NCBI GenBank assembly: GCA_963693285.1
Contig: OY848917.1
Location: 31,817,245 to 31,881,244 of the forward strand
DNA length: 64,000 bases
Origin: Xestospongia muta
Taxonomy: Eukaryota; Porifera; Demospongiae; Haplosclerida; Petrosiidae
Direction: 5' to 3'
Positions 12,139 through 28,100 of the stretch are shown here, one piece after another. Position numbers and translations under genes: made by a program. The notes beneath the pieces were generated by a model. It was not told the DNA's origin. It did not search any database and saw only the letters and a program-made list of their open reading frames with translations. Positions within the stretch are counted from its first letter, which is position 1; the number at the start of each line of letters is the position of its first letter.

Positions 12139-12170
<32 letters not shown>
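12139..12170. repeat. TA dinucleotide microsatellite
   Basis: An uninterrupted run of alternating T and A, followed by a shorter TA run near 12,182-12,196. The equivalent site in copy B (near 33,800) is much shorter, so length is variable. Confidence 0.8.
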
Positions 12171-12176
<6 letters not shown>

Positions 12177-13186
12177 TACAAGTATATATATATATGGACA
12201 TGAAAAATGTAATTTACCAATTGTTCAGCTAAGGTCATTAGTAATAACATGACATATATATAGTAGTAGATATTATATTATTTATATAATGTAAACTGGT
12301 ATTACTACTAGCAAACATGAATGTACTGGAAAAGGAAACTATCAAGAGTGTATATTATCACTGACTATATTAAAGTGACTGAGTATATGTCAGTATTGTA
12401 TAATATATTGTCAATTACAATGTGTATTATCCACTGTATACAATGTAGTGCTACCACAAACACTTAAGTAACTAATTTAAAAAAAAAACCCATAAAACCA
12501 CCGACATGTAAACAGATACTTATAAAGTACTTTATATAATAGAGTACTAATACATGTTATGATAGATACATGTACTTAGAGTACTTTATATATCTAGTAC
12601 AGTTATAGTACTGATCTCTCTCTACTTAGACTAGAGAGTACATTATAACTCAATATTATATTATGACAAGTTAAAGGAAAAGTAAGTGTCATAATATAAA
12701 ATCAATATATCATAAGTTATTAACAAGATATTATTAAAATGATACTATCATATCAATATGAGACATAAGGTAGTAATGTCTAATATAATGATATGTCCAT
12801 TATAATGTATTAATAGAATACACTAATATATCATTATCAGTTCCTCTCTATTATATTAATATGATAAACTAGTCTAGTATTATATTACTAGTAACTATAT
12901 ACTTTATTATCTATAATGGAAATGTTTTTACTTGTAGATATTGACAGTATATGATCTTAGACATCAAATGATATGATGACTCTAACATTAGTACTTGATA
13001 TTGAGAAGATATTGGACATACTAACTATGAGAATAAGTACATATTGTAATAATTAATAAATCGACTTTTTATGATCAATTTAATCATGACATACAACAGT
13101 TGATAATGAATTCCTATGCTATCAATAATAAATATTTTTGTAGGTGTGGTCTCTTGCAACAAGAAAGAAAAAAATCCTAAATGATA

Positions 13187-16100
13187 ATGTCTGGGCCATC
13201 TATGAAACTGGTAGGTGACTACAGTATATATATGTGTGTTGTGTTAATAATATAAACCATTAACTGATCCTAGTATATGTGACTGTAGACTATAGCTATG
13301 ACTATAGTAGAGACATTGTTATATAATGATAGTATATACTCCCACGCACAGCGAGGCTATACTTACTGTAGTCTGTCAGTGTGTGTGTGTGTATGTGTGT
13401 GCACTGCCTGTTACCTTTGAGCTACTATAACTTGGTAAGCGAATCGTTAGCAGCTACCAGCGTTTAGCAATAAATAGAAAAACGTGTGGACTTTACAACA
13501 GTAGTATCAAGAACATCGTCAAAGAAAACGAAAGCTTAAAACTCGCAAAAGAATTTTCAGGATGCAGAGTCAAGGTGCCGTTTCTCGAAAAGTAAAAAAC
13601 GTAATGTGGAGAGTTTTTAGTATGCTGTAGAGAATCTTAGAGGAATACGGATCAGGAAGACAGAAGGCCGTTGGTCGAAGCAATCGTTAGAATAGTTCTG
13701 AAAAGTGTTTTGTGGACTTGGAGCGAAGTAACGCATTCAGGAAACGTCTCAAAGCAATGAAAAACTGCTACTAATAGATAATATATTGATTTATATTTGT
13801 ACTACGGGACGTTTCCAAAGAATGCGTTATTTTCAAGTTACAATAAAGTTTGTATATGAAATATTTAAACATTTTAAAGCGTCATGTAAAGGCTCAGAGA
13901 AACATTCATCACGAATCTAGGACTTAATCTTGCTTGGCAATTGAATAATACTATTACTTACTCAGTTACAGCTTCACAGACATGTCAATCAGAGTGCAAA
14001 CTACCCAGTAAATGACAAAGCTTTTTTCCCTTTGATTGAAGAGAAATGCTGAATCATCGAACAACAGTTTGTAATGTGCATCACTAGATCCCATCAATAA
14101 TTTGACCACACCTTGTCCAATCTTAAATGTACATGTACATGCACTCTGCAGTATAGAGTTACACTGGGCACCACAGCGAGGTTAAGCACTTTAGTGCATT
14201 TTATTACTACATGTAGTATTAGATAACTTTAATAGTTACATAGAACAATAGAACAATAATATATAGAAATGGTCAGTTAATATGTAGTCTAACATATTGT
14301 ATGAAAGATCATTGACACACACTTTGGATACCAGCCAAAGTGTTAATAATATTCATGACATACAAATAGTCTTAATTAGAATTCCTCACTAAACATATAA
14401 TGTATATGTACTTTACTCATAGTCTACTCCTGTTTTATCTACTAATATTTAACTGATAATAACATGTACTAACATAATACAAGTTTACTTGAACATCATG
14501 TAACATCATGTAGACAGTTATATAGTGACAATAATTAAATAATAAGACTATAGAGTTAATAACATCATTACGATATTAATTTTGTATGGGTACATGTATT
14601 GATTACATATCATCTATATTGTGTATTAATATATATATATCACTAATATATTTCTAAAATATACTACTATCATTTCTTTCATTTATAATGTGTCTCTCTC
14701 TTTATATTAGGAGGAGTCTCTTTATCTTGCAGCTTGTACTGGTAATCTTGATGTAATAAAGAGTGCCATAGAAAATGGTTCTGTTCATGTTAATGCTATA
14801 AATGATGTTAGTACATGTCATTTAATAAGTAGAGACCTTATAGACGTAAATTATAGCAAATAAGTGCCCAATTTATAACAACTTACTTGGTAATATATTA
14901 TACATGGAAGGAAATATAGTGGAACCTCCAATAATGGACATTCCTCATTCCATTGACTATAATGGAATTGCACACTCTGAAATGTAGACACCTCCATTTT
15001 GAACAAAAGACTTTTTTACTCTAGAAATTTCTACCACATGCAATTATATCATTGTAATGATGGTGGGTGTGTCTAATGTAGTCTATGTGGATTTACTATA
15101 TACAACATATGGCTTAACAAAAGATTTGACAATTCTCCTTCTTTAAGTACTTTGCTTTGAGTTAGATCCAATCCACATGATCATTTGAAGTGAAAGATAT
15201 CAGTAAAGCATACAATATACATGCATTTGTAAATGTTTGGTTCCAACCTTTGAGCTAAGGACACTTCTCTATAATGGACACTTGTCCTTATGGTGTCCAC
15301 TATTTAGAGATTCCACCGTAGAGAAAAGCTAGTACTATTTGAAAGACAGTTATAAATGATGTTCATAGTAATAGTAATACCAGGTTTATAGTAAAGGTTT
15401 AACATTCCTATTCAAAATGACACTACATGAAGGAAACTGTAAATGATGTAATAATGATCTGATAAACAGATCTGAATTTTATGTGTGAATGTGTTATATG
15501 AACCTGATATCTGTGAATGGTATTATGTAAGAGATATAATACAGTGTGATTATATTCTCTCTGTCTCTATTTAGTTTGACCAGACCTTGTTACATTATGC
15601 TGCTTATCATGGACAGAATACTGTCATCAGTTATTTACTTGGTCTTGGTGCAGACCCCAATATACAGGATGAGGTGAGTGTTTATAGATAATGTTATATG
15701 TTATAGAGTAGTCTAGTACATGTTAAGTACATGTCTATAGCATTCCATTTTGTTACATATGACTATTACAGTGAAGGACTGTTTTTAGTATCAAACATTT
15801 ATACTGTCTCGGTAATTGAAGTATGTATAATTTACAATATATATTATTTAATTGAAGACTGTTCATATTAACTGCTTTGTGTTTTGACTATAATGTCAAA
15901 ACACTTGCTTTTGTTTTTTGCCTCTTTTTGTTTAATTTTCAATTATAAGATACCAAGTTCTTCTCTTTAATATAATACATGTTAATATGTTTGATAATTC
16001 CAAAGTCAGCATATTACTAATAATATTACTAGTTAGTATATTACTAATAAGGAAAGTATGATCATCAGGACACATGTACATTAAAGCATAATGAAGTTAT

Positions 16101-19100
16101 TAAAATGTAATGTACAAGGTCAAAGTCGATATGAACAGACATTAGTTATAGTCATGTGACTTATAACCAATCAAATATCTTGACTTCAATCAGGTGACTG
16201 TGACTATTAAGGTTATATATATTTTCTTAATGAAGCATATTTTAATTATTTTATGGTTGATTTTATTAATATTATAGAAAACAAAATGAAATTACTAAAT
16301 TACAATTTATAGAAACTATCAGTGACCTTTTTAATAGTGATATTTTAATTTTTTAGTTGAGCAGCTATCCACAAATAACATGGAAATAAATATCCCATTA
16401 AAAATTTTTTATCAATATGTGCATTTGCCTTTCATTTGTGTAGTATTTTCTATGTCCTAATCACTATGTTTACTTTATAATACATAATACATGTATAACT
16501 GCTTTAAGACTAATTTTAGCATTTGCCCAGTTTCTCTTATGATTACATATTTATTGTCCATTATCAATTAGTGTAAGTAGATAGGACAGTACTGTGTGTT
16601 CTTAAGAAAATATTTTAAGCATCTCATTTTATGCTTGTTGCTAAAACCTTAACTTCAATGATAATAGTAATGCTGACTTTGCAAAATGAACAAATATATT
16701 ACACTTGTCATATCTCTTGATTCCACCTCCTTAATATACAGTACTTATAATGTGTGTACTTGTATATATTAACAAATAATAATGTAATGTAAAAGTATTC
16801 ATGATATATTATGTCTTTGACATTAGTATTACTTATACGTATATAGGATGGAGATACACCACTCTACAGGTCATGTGTTAGTGATACCGGTAATTCTAAA
16901 TCAGTACAGTTACTGTTACAAGGTGGTGCTAGACCTGATATTGCTAATAAAGTAAGTTATCACAATGTCTACATCAGTGATGTGTCCATTACAGTGTCAA
17001 TGTAATCAACTTCCATTATAATTACTGGATCATTACATCCTTATCATTATCATTATCATTAGGTTACTTGAACAGTAATCAATTACAATTACAACTATTT
17101 TTGTATAATTATAATTATCATTACTAGTATTAGAAATGTACGTGCAAACACATGACAACAAATAGACAATTACATATATTTAAATCAATGTTTTAATGTG
17201 AAAACATTGGAATCAATGACATCAATGTAGTATTAAAAGTATTTTAATTCTAGTACCAATGTTACATAACAATAACTTATTTCACAATGTTGTATAGTAT
17301 TTGTCATAATGATATAGTATATGTCCTCATCTTAACTATGAATTATTAATTACGATGACTATCTATTTTAAAAAGACCTGTACACTGTACATGGAATTTC
17401 TATAATTATTTGTATAGTTTTAACTCTGTATCTGTACCTGACTAGAGAACTGAAATAAAGGTTATTATTATGAGACCATTCACACTTACAGTGAATTCCA
17501 CCTCATAATACTGTGTTAACTGTTCAAAAAAATATTGCTATCTACTTTGATCTGTATTAATTATTTTGTCAAAAGAAAAGAAACAAAACAGCTGGTGATG
17601 AATGTGTATACACAAATCTATACAAAATTCTCCTCATAAGTAGCTACATCTTTCAATCCATATTGTTTATAACTGAGAATGTACCATGATTTTTATTCTT
17701 TTTGTTTGGTTTACAAGCAGCAATAAAAGGATATAACCTGGTCAGCTATTTATGTGATGATTTTTATATGGATTTGTGTGCTACATAATTATTGGATACT
17801 GTGGATTGAATTCTAGCTATTATCTCTTAGCTATAGAAAGAGATCAATCTAAGTACTATATATTGGTAAAGTCTTAATAAATATAGTAGTGTATTATTGT
17901 GTATTAGTGCACACCTATTATCTTTATTTCATCTGTCATGTTGATAACTTGAAGTAAAACTTTCCTCTAATATTTCTGTCATGTATTAATGGAGAGTGAA
18001 TATCATCTAGTATTAGTTAATAACACATTTGCTATATACATTGTAGTTTGTGCTAGTATGTAACATTAATATTATATCTTGTTTAGGATGGCCAGACTCC
18101 ATTGTACATAGCATGTTACAATGATCATGATAAAGTTGTACAAGTATTACTAGACCATGGTGTTCAAGTGGATGTTCCAGACAAGGTCAGTGACATATCA
18201 TGTATTCATGTAAAACAACAGAAGTTAATAAGCTACTTTGGTCACATATGAAACCAACAAAGAATGATCTCAATGTATTGTTATTGTTCAGCTATGGTTG
18301 CAATCACGGAATATTGATATTCATTTGTGTTCACTTTGCACCTGGAAATTATGTGTGGTAGAGGATGTTGACAGAAATATGTCTAATTATATTGTTGTGG
18401 TGCAGGCTCATTGGTGAGTGTTTCCTACCAAACAATGTGTAACCTTGTGTTCTTTCAGCAAATCATGGAAGGTTTTTTGTGTTGATGACCTAATAATAAT
18501 CACTGTTAGAGTAACAATAAAATGTAGTAATTAAATCATTTTTAGTGCACACATCAATAATTTTATTGACGATAACAAATGAAATTGTATGTAGCCAGTA
18601 TATATCTAGAAATGAGTACAAACAAGACTTTGACATCTGTAATTGCATGAAACTCTGATGAACCACTCAATAAAGAAACTAAAAACAGAAATGGAACAAA
18701 CTGAATCTGAAAGACAAGGCTTTTAAACCTTGGAGTTGCAAAAAGTAACTAGATCATAAGTATAGCTTTGATATTAGAGACAGGAGAAAAGAAAATCTTG
18801 GTAAATGTTTACTCAAACAGATGGTACCATTGAATGGACAATGCTTAACACTCGAGAGAGAGCAAACAAATTGTTGCAAATCTAACAATTATAACTTGTC
18901 CACATATCGAAATACACCTATTATAAGTTTCAGCTAAAACTGACTACAATGTGACAAACTATGGTAGATGAGAAAATCTTCAGCCAATTAAACGGACATA
19001 CATAACAAAATTGTGTGGCTTTCATAATATTAAAGTGTATGTAATTAATTATTACATGAATACAAAAATTATTGACATTTGTCACAAAAGAAGTTGACAG

Positions 19101-22100
19101 TATTTTTCATTTTTAGTTTCAATCCAATACAAACTTGATGAAACCATTCTCCACAGTAATCACATTTTACCCACTTATAAGCTTTGGGATGCTCACAGTT
19201 GTTATCTGTGCAATTTTTAATAACTTGTTCATTGTCTGCCAGATACAAAATAATATTTCTAAACATATTATTAATTATAATTACCTCTCTCATCAACATT
19301 AGTATGTGTAGATCTAGTACCTTGTCCAGTAAATCCAGTAAGAACAATAAATACATTATACTGTAGTTAACTATAAAAGTACTATTACCTCTCTCAATAA
19401 CATTAATGCATATAAATCTAGTCCATTGTCTCATTAACATTGCTAGTAAGTTGAGTGCATGTGGATCTTCTACTTTGTCCAGTTATACCAATGGGAACTT
19501 ATCTATATCAATAAATACTAGCTGAGTTATGGTACATTAGTCTTCTATCTTTGTAAATATTTATCTTTACTGAAATAGTATTTGTAATGTGTTCCACTTA
19601 CTTTTTTCAACCTTTTCTTCTTTGAAGAATTTGTTTACAATATGCATGCACACATGACCTCGTTGATTAAATTCTTTGTGGTCAATGACATTCTGTATAC
19701 TGGTTTATGGGTCATAATATTAACCTTTTTATTATAAATATCTAAAATATACTATTACAACTGCCTCAGCGTTGGTGCTCCAATGAACATGCAATATTAA
19801 TCTAGTAATTAGAAAGTTATTGTGATTTTTGTGAGTGTAAAGTGAACTCAAATGGGCTTTAGTGCTGTACACCAATTTTTTAATAAATCATATTAATTAT
19901 TAAGGAGAGTTATTATCAGTTCTACATAAACATCAATCTTGAATCTCCTCATTTTAGAAATGCTCTAAAGTGAAATGAACACAATGTATTAGGGTAGCTC
20001 TAAAACCCTTATTATTAACCCTTATCTTACAATGGATACAAAGCTTTAACAGTTGATCTTTTCTGTCACTTTCAGAGTCACTTCATAACATAATTATATA
20101 TTAACATTTTAAAACTTTATCACAGTCTATTTATATCAAGTACACAGAAAGTATGATGATGTAATAGTTACTGTAGTATTTGTTCATTTGGCAAACTTAT
20201 AGTTTTTTGCTTAAAGAAGAGAGTAAGATGCCTAATGGGTGACTAGTTTCAATAAGATTACATATAACATATTTACTTGTCTTTTAAATGGATTATTTAA
20301 GTGTTAATATAAATTCAATGTTGCAACAAACTTTTTTATTGCTTTAACAAAACTACTTTTATAGTGGTATGTGTATAATTGGTCATTGTGTATGACAGGT
20401 ATATGTATTTGTACTGTACACACATTTGCTATATCCTGTACATGTATATTCACAAGTACATGCATACCAGTTTCCTTTGTCATAAAAGAGATGACATATA
20501 ATAAATTATTTTTCTTTAATGTTAAATATAGTTTAGACGTAACACATATATTATTATACTCACTAGTTAATTTGATGTTCCTCATGATCACATGATGTTT
20601 ATATGTATATATAGGAAGGCAAGACCCCTCTCTATGTTGCATCAGAGGGAGGCAAGATTGAAATTGTACAAGAACTACTAAAGGCTAATGCTAGTACTGA
20701 TTTAGCAAGGAAAGTAAGTTTTCTGATATACAATAGTATAAGATGGGAACCTGTTGGTTGGAGTGAAATCTTTCATTGATGAGCTTGACTCTTAAGTTGC
20801 TATAGTTTCAATTTGCGAAAACAAACATTTTTAGATTTTTCTATAGCTGTACACATAGTTTGTCATTGTGTTTGACCAGTATATGTAATTGTATTATACA
20901 CATATTTGCTATACATGGGGTGTGGCTTGCTTCATTGGTCTATTTAAACTCAATCTATACTTTTGTACTAGTACACTACAAAAGTTCTCATATTATATAT
21001 ATTCTCATATATATTCAATGTAGTTATTAACCCTTATCTCACAAAAAAATAAAAAACATTAGCTGCTGTTTTGTTTCCTTTTTAGTGTCTAAATGTCCCT
21101 TTATAGCAAATTATATATATAACCTATCATTTTAAATTTTGTTTTATCATAATGAAAGCCTTTATTAGTCACAGATATGTTTGAAAGATGGGAGCCTGTC
21201 GCTAGGAGTAAAATCTTTCCTTGAAATAAGTAAACGCCATGAAGATACAATGTTGATGTCACTACAGTCTACAATGTAGTAGTTGTACTATGTGTGTACA
21301 CATGTACTCTTGTATATATGTACATGTATGAGACATGTGGATGTAGACATTCAAACATATGTGATATATATTGTAAAGGTTCTGTGTAAGACAAACACTG
21401 TATGCTTTAGTTGTCTGAAAGAAAACCCTTGATGTATATTATTATAATTTAACATGTTTAGAAATTAACAACAAAATCCATCCAAGTTTGTTGTGAACTT
21501 TACATTGATCTAAAAATGTAATTAAGTACTTAATTACTTTTATTATATACATTATAGTTTGTACTAGTATATGACATTAATATTATATCTTGTTCAGGAT
21601 GGCCGGACTCCATTGCACATAGCATGTTCCAATGGTCATGATAAAGTAGTACAAGTATTACTAAACCATGGTGTTCAAGTGGATGTTCAAGATGAGGTCA
21701 GTAACATATCATGCATTCATGTTAAGTTACAACAAAAGTTAATGAAGCTATTGATGATTGTGTGGTTGTACCCAATATTATTTGGAAAGGAAATCATATT
21801 AGTTGGCTTTGTGAAGTCTGTATTAACTAATTGTAGTGTTATATTTTTGTAAAAAAACATAAAGAATGAATAGATAATTATTATTATCATTTATTATTAT
21901 AGTTGTAACAACTAAGTTTTTATAATATGTGTCTTGTCAAGGGTGGTGCCAATATTTTGAAATAATAGGACCAAAAATTTCGGTCTTAGGACTAAAATTT
22001 TCTGACCCTGTGGCAGAATATTTTTTTTCAGGGTAGGACCACTTTTACATGACAAAATGGTGCTAGGACCATTTTTTCATGAAAGTAATGGTCCTAAGGA

Positions 22101-25100
22101 CCAAACAGTTCTATCCTAGGACTGACATTTTTCGTCCTATACTAAACATTTTTGTCATTGGATCATTCTTTTTAGTGATAGTTCATTATATAATTCCTTT
22201 AGCACCTGTAAAGCATACTATTCCTTAAAATTACTACACAGAAAGATTTGTTAGCACTAAGGTCCATTGACTGCATACAGTCAGTGCTGTTGTCTGGTAC
22301 ACTTACTATATGTTGTGATCATCAAGTATTGCAATAATGTTCTCAGTCTGTTTGCATTTGTATTAAAAGTAGGATGATCAGAAGTAAGTATAAGTTCCTT
22401 AGATTTATTGTCTATGAATAGTATTATAAAGATAATCCTTCTTTTTGTCTTTGTTTACCAATGATTGAGAGTAGGGTTACATGTCAACCATTAGGAAGAT
22501 GGACACCAGAAATTAGGGCAACTTAAGTCTTGCATTAATATATGAACTGGATTCCTATGTTTCTAACTCATTTAGATCATTTGAGCTTCATTGTCCATGA
22601 TTACCTAGTCACAACACTATTCCAAATCTGATCCATGTTGAAAAAATTGAATCTTCTCCATTCAATTCATAGTTTTGATATCCAGTAAATATTGTTTTAT
22701 TAATTAAAAATTCAAAACTTTTGGCAGTTGTCTTCGCTGATAAATTTCCCCTTTCTTTCACTAAGCCGATTCTTTTGAGAAATTAATTTGGTCATATTCT
22801 AGTCATCATTATTGGCCTCCATTATCACCAACAATATTTCTACCATACATTTTACAATGACGTCATAGCTACCATAGCTATAGAGGATATGACACATATC
22901 ATAGCATTTGAATACATCATTTTCTTTCTGTATCAACTTTTCTCCAACAAATTGTAGCCTTATTTCTGAGATTATAAATTCTAGATAGAAAGATCCTCAA
23001 TCTTGTCAACTATTGTTATTAATAAATCTAAAACAAATGCTTCATCTTTCAAATCCAACACTTATAATAAACATTGTAAAATATAAAATATGATCTCATC
23101 TTTATTTCTGTAATATATTATGATATTGTTTGTACTTGTAGTCACTTCTCTAGTTATGACACTGTAGTCTGTCTACTCATTTTGTAAATATCAGGAAAAC
23201 TTTGTGTTTCTATTGGCTCATATATGTCACTCACTATATTGAATACAACCAATCAATAATTATTGGTTTAATTTGGTAAAATATATTCAAAGACCATATT
23301 CCACATAATCTTGTTAAGATTTGATAATAACAAGCAAACATGAGAAATTTCTAAATACATATATGTAAATACATGTACAGCATATATCTTTTAATTCTTT
23401 TTATGTCATACATTTATTAGGATGGAGAGACTGCACTCTATGTGGCTGTTGAGAATAACCATACCGATATTGCACTTCTCCTGATCGAGAAAGGCTGTTC
23501 TGTTGATATTAAGAATAATGTGAGTTAATATATGTTGCATACTTCCTAACAAAACCACTTATGGTAGTAGTTCATATGTTTATATATCTATAGTCTAGCA
23601 AGCTAGCATCTTAGCCAATAGGCAAATCTCTCCATGTTATCAGAAAACTTCTAAATATATGTACATAAATACATGTACAGTGTATATCTGTTTATTCTCT
23701 TTATGTCATACATTAATCAGTATGGAAAAACTGCCCTCTATGTGGCTGCTGAGAAAAACCATACCGATATTGCACTTCTTCTAATTGAGAAAGGCTGTTC
23801 TGTTGATATTAAGAATAATGTGAGTTTATATATGTTGCATACATCCTAACAAAGCCATTTATGGTAATAGTTCATATGTTTATATATCTATGGTCTAGCA
23901 AGCTAGCATCTTTGCAACAGACAAATCTCTCCACCTTATCAGAACATTTCTAAATACATATACTTAAATACATGTACAGTGTACATGTGTTTATTATCTT
24001 TAAGTCATACATTTATTAGGATGGAAAAAGTGCACTCTATGTGGCTGCTGAGAATAACCATACTGATATTGCACTTCTTCTGATTGAGAGTGGCTGTTCT
24101 GTTGATGATAAGAATAATGTGAGTTAATATAGGGTTGTAGTACTGATTAACAAAACCACTTATGGTAGTAATTCATGTTTATATATCTATGCATCATAGC
24201 CAACAAGTAAATCGCTCTAGTAGTAATGTTCATTTCTAAAACAAAAAATTATTTATTCGCCAAATGTTACAACAGTTTGTTCAACTGTCACCATCAGTGA
24301 CTACATAATAAATATATATATAATAAAAAACAGGCCTACAAGCAACAAGCCACCCACGAATCACAATGCGTCCATTCTTGGTATGTCAGCATCGAGTACC
24401 AGGAGTTCCACCAACACCAAAGAGGACACCAATGGAGAGTATAAATAGGCCTGTTTTTCATTGCATATTTATTGTGTAGCCATTGATGATGACAGTTGAG
24501 CTAACTGTTGAAACATTTGACAAATAAAAAATTTTTTGTTTGATCAATAATAGAAAATGAACATTACTACTATAGACTTACCCAAACATCAAAGTCTCTT
24601 TCGAAGTAAATATCTTCACCTTATCAGAAAATTACTAATTACATATACATAAATACATGTATAGTGTACATCTGTCTATTCTCTTTATGTCATTTGTTTA
24701 TTAGGATGAAGATACTGCTCTCTGTGTGGCTGCTGAGAATAACCACACTGATATTGCACTTCTTCTGATTGAGAGTGGCTGTGCTGTTGATATTAAGAGT
24801 AAAGTGAGTTAATATAGGGTTGTAATACTGATTAACAAAGCCACTTACAGTAGTAGTTCATATGTTTACATATCTCTACTTAAACAAGCTAGCCTCTCCT
24901 CAGCTGATATGCAAATCACTCACCTTATGAACAAGCTGATAAGTGTAGGAGGGTCTAGAATCAAACTAGGCCTATTAGACTATTGGAATATGCTGAATGT
25001 AGAACAGTAGTCTTGTCCCCAGACTAACACAGTAAATTAAAGTCTTATATCTTGCCTCAATTATCTTAGGACAAGAAATATTACAACTACACACGAGTCT

Positions 25101-28100
25101 TGTTTCTTGTCAAGTCTAACAATAGTAACTTGTTTCAGATATCATGTGATAATAATGAAATCCATACGATGAAATTGTGTTTAGTAATGTGGTGCACATA
25201 TCATTTACTGTACCAAGAAAATTGATCTTATATACTATATTTCACCATTGTGCATGGTAGTTGGATAGAAAAGTTTACATCATATAAATATATATATATA
25301 TATATCATTAATATGTAAAATAACATACATTAATCTACTATAGTACCATCATTACTACATAATAGCCAGTGACTTCTTACACTGTCTTTGTATTTTTAGA
25401 ATGATGATACTGCTTTACACTGGGCAGCTTACCACAACAATGTTGACCTTATTAGGGCAATTATGAACCATACTGTTCAGATAGATGTTAAGAATTGGGT
25501 GAGTGTATATTTAAAACTACAACTATGTTAAGATTCATCCCTTATCCAAGATTGTATTTCTGACATAGGTAGACAGTGTGTGATATGGTTCAAACATGTT
25601 TTGGATCATATTGTTATACACACACAGACACACACATATATACATGTATGTCAACTTCCTTCATTTTGTTGCATTGTCATATATTACTTTTCAATAAAAT
25701 AAAAGTCACATATATTAACTGCTGATAAACATAGCAACTAATGAATTTAAATAACTATTGCTGTGAACATTTCAAATATAGTGTGACTGATCAAGACTCA
25801 AAATTAGGTAAAAGTCTCTGAAAGCAGAGAAAGATCTTTGAGCAGCACCATTATTTGCTTAACTCCAATATAGGCAACATTTTAGCTTTATAGTTATTGT
25901 TAGGTGTAATGTAAATTACACATTATATCCTGTATTGATATCTATATCAAGTGCAGTTAGTGTTGAACAGTAGAGATTAAACAATCAATAGACAAATATC
26001 AATTGTTCTTGAAAGCTACACATTGTTACAACACGTGGAGATGTCATTCTTGAGATGTTTTATTAAAAGCAAAAAAAAATCATGTTATCATAAACAATGT
26101 GGTTTAAAAGATGACCGTTTTATTACAGGGGTACATCAATTAAAGCAATATAAGAATGGGTTACTGGCTTGTCATTTTTTACCTTTATCCAACTAAGCTA
26201 TACATTTTAAAGTTAAGAGATGTAATTGTAATAATATGTTCTAATTTATTACCATCTGTCATTTTAAATGTAAAGTCAACAATACCGTATATATATATGG
26301 AGTTTTTATACTATTCTTTCTTTCTTAGAGTGGAAACACACCACTTCATGATGCTTGTTCTATTGGTTCTGTTGATGCTATCAAGTTTCTCATATTATCT
26401 GGGCGAGTGGATCCAATGTCCCAAAATAATAATGAACAAGCACCTATGGAACTTGTTCCTCAAGATCACAATAATCGTTTTGAAATTTTAAAAATATTTG
26501 AGCCATTTCTACAAAGTCAAACTGAATTTCCTGTGGAATCCTATGGTAAAGTCTTTATGTGTGGCAACACTACTTCAGGGAAAAGTTCTCTTACTGCTGT
26601 CATCATGGAACGAGCTAAGAAACCTGTTGATCACACATTTAATACAACTGAATGTGTGACAGTAGAACCACTAACAGCTGGTATTAATGCACATACCTTT
26701 ACAAGCCATGAAATAGGTAATGTCGTCCTCTATGACCTCGCTGGTCATAGAGAATATTACAGTAGTCATGCTGCTATCCTAGAAAATGTCATGTTGAGGT
26801 CACCTGCGGTGTTTTTGATCCTTTTCAAGCTTATTAATGCCATTGAGATGATGAGAAAAGAGTTATACTACTGGTTTAACTTCATTGAAAATGTCAGCAA
26901 AGAAATGAAAAGTTCAAAGCGATCACAAATTGTTCTCATTGGAAGTCGACTTGATGAGCTGACTACTAGCTTGAATCCAATATCTGAAGTGGTGGATGAA
27001 GTTGTCGAGAAGGCGGTTTATTCACAAGAATTTTGTGGGTTTATACCAATGGAATGTCATCGACCTGGAGGAAAAGGAGTCAAAGAGTTTATCATTACAT
27101 TGTCAAAGAGCTGTAAAGCTGTTCTCGATCGATCTGACAAAATCAGTTTTTATTGCCATGTCCAATACTCTTTTCTGCAGCTTCTAGAAAGAGTAGCTAT
27201 TAGTTTGGAGGAGCTATGTGCTTTGCTAAGAGAGCGTAATGATCCTTCTCTTCCATCAGAAATGTCAGTGTTACTTGAATTCCTGACCACTTTAAGTGAT
27301 AAGGGTCTTATCTTATTCCTTAGAAATGAAGAATGTCAAAGTTGGATAGTTATAAACAGAGCTGCTCTACTATCAGAAATCAATGGTGTCCTATTTGCCC
27401 CAGAAGCAATCAAACGTGTTTATCGAGATATAGCTAGTAATACTGGAATTGTACCTCTATCTGCTCTCAAGGAAGCATTTCCTCATCACAATACTGATAT
27501 GTTAGTTGGATTTCTTCAAAGTCTTCAATTTTGCCACATGATTGAATCAAGCACACTTAATGATCTTGAAACTAACATATCAACATCAGTACCTCTGCCG
27601 TTAGATGAGGTCCTATTTTTTCCAGCACTTATCGGTGCTGAACCACCCACTGATATCAAAATAGAGAATGGATTAGGATGGTGTCTTTGGTGTCCTAATC
27701 CCAATGAATTCCTGTCTACACGATTTCTTCACATCCTTCTACTTTGCCTCGCCTATTTTTATTGCCTCCCTATTCGAATTAAAGCTGGGACAGTTAACGT
27801 CACTAACCCTGTTGTACAAGAGTTAGCTCGTCGATGTACAGTATGGACTAATGGTATATATTGGAAGAATAGGAAGAGCAATTTTGAGGTTGTCGTTGAA
27901 GTATCTGAACACAATCGTTGTGTTACAGTACTTACATCAAACAAGGAAATGGATAAAAGTCACCAAGTTTTTAACTCAGTCATTAAGAAAGTCCTGAGTC
28001 TTAAGGAGCAGTTTTGTTCATGTACAAGTCAAGAATATATGATTGCACCAGATCAGGTATCTACTGTTCGTACTTTTGACGTCTGTGAACGAAGGCTTTA

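Larger units (their letters stand above)
9613..13180. other. Long non-coding region upstream of gene A
   Basis: Very AT-rich, with no credible coding frame. It contains a small inverted-repeat insertion (10785-11067) and a TA microsatellite near 12,140-12,170. The whole stretch is conserved at 31,620-34,804, so it is part of the duplicated unit and may hold promoter sequences of the ankyrin genes. Confidence 0.5.
8478..20713. repeat. Segmental duplication, copy A
   Basis: This block, running from the tail of the NC-motif gene through ankyrin exon 6 of gene A, is repeated in the same order and orientation at about 30,410-44,458 (copy B). Matching landmarks are the FLYWCH exons (9398 and 31362), a long non-coding stretch (9.7-13.2 and 31.7-34.8 kb), first exons (13187 and 34805), ankyrin exons 2-6 and PHD exons (19069 and 39565). 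Differences are mostly insertions: 10785-11067, 13333-14205 and 14917-15318 occur only in A; 40834-44023 occurs only in B. Confidence 0.9.

Noticed and set aside
23421..24118. Three 300-bp repeats that might suggest a CRISPR-like or satellite array
   Set aside because: The repeated parts are ankyrin exons plus introns with clear splice sites in an animal genome.
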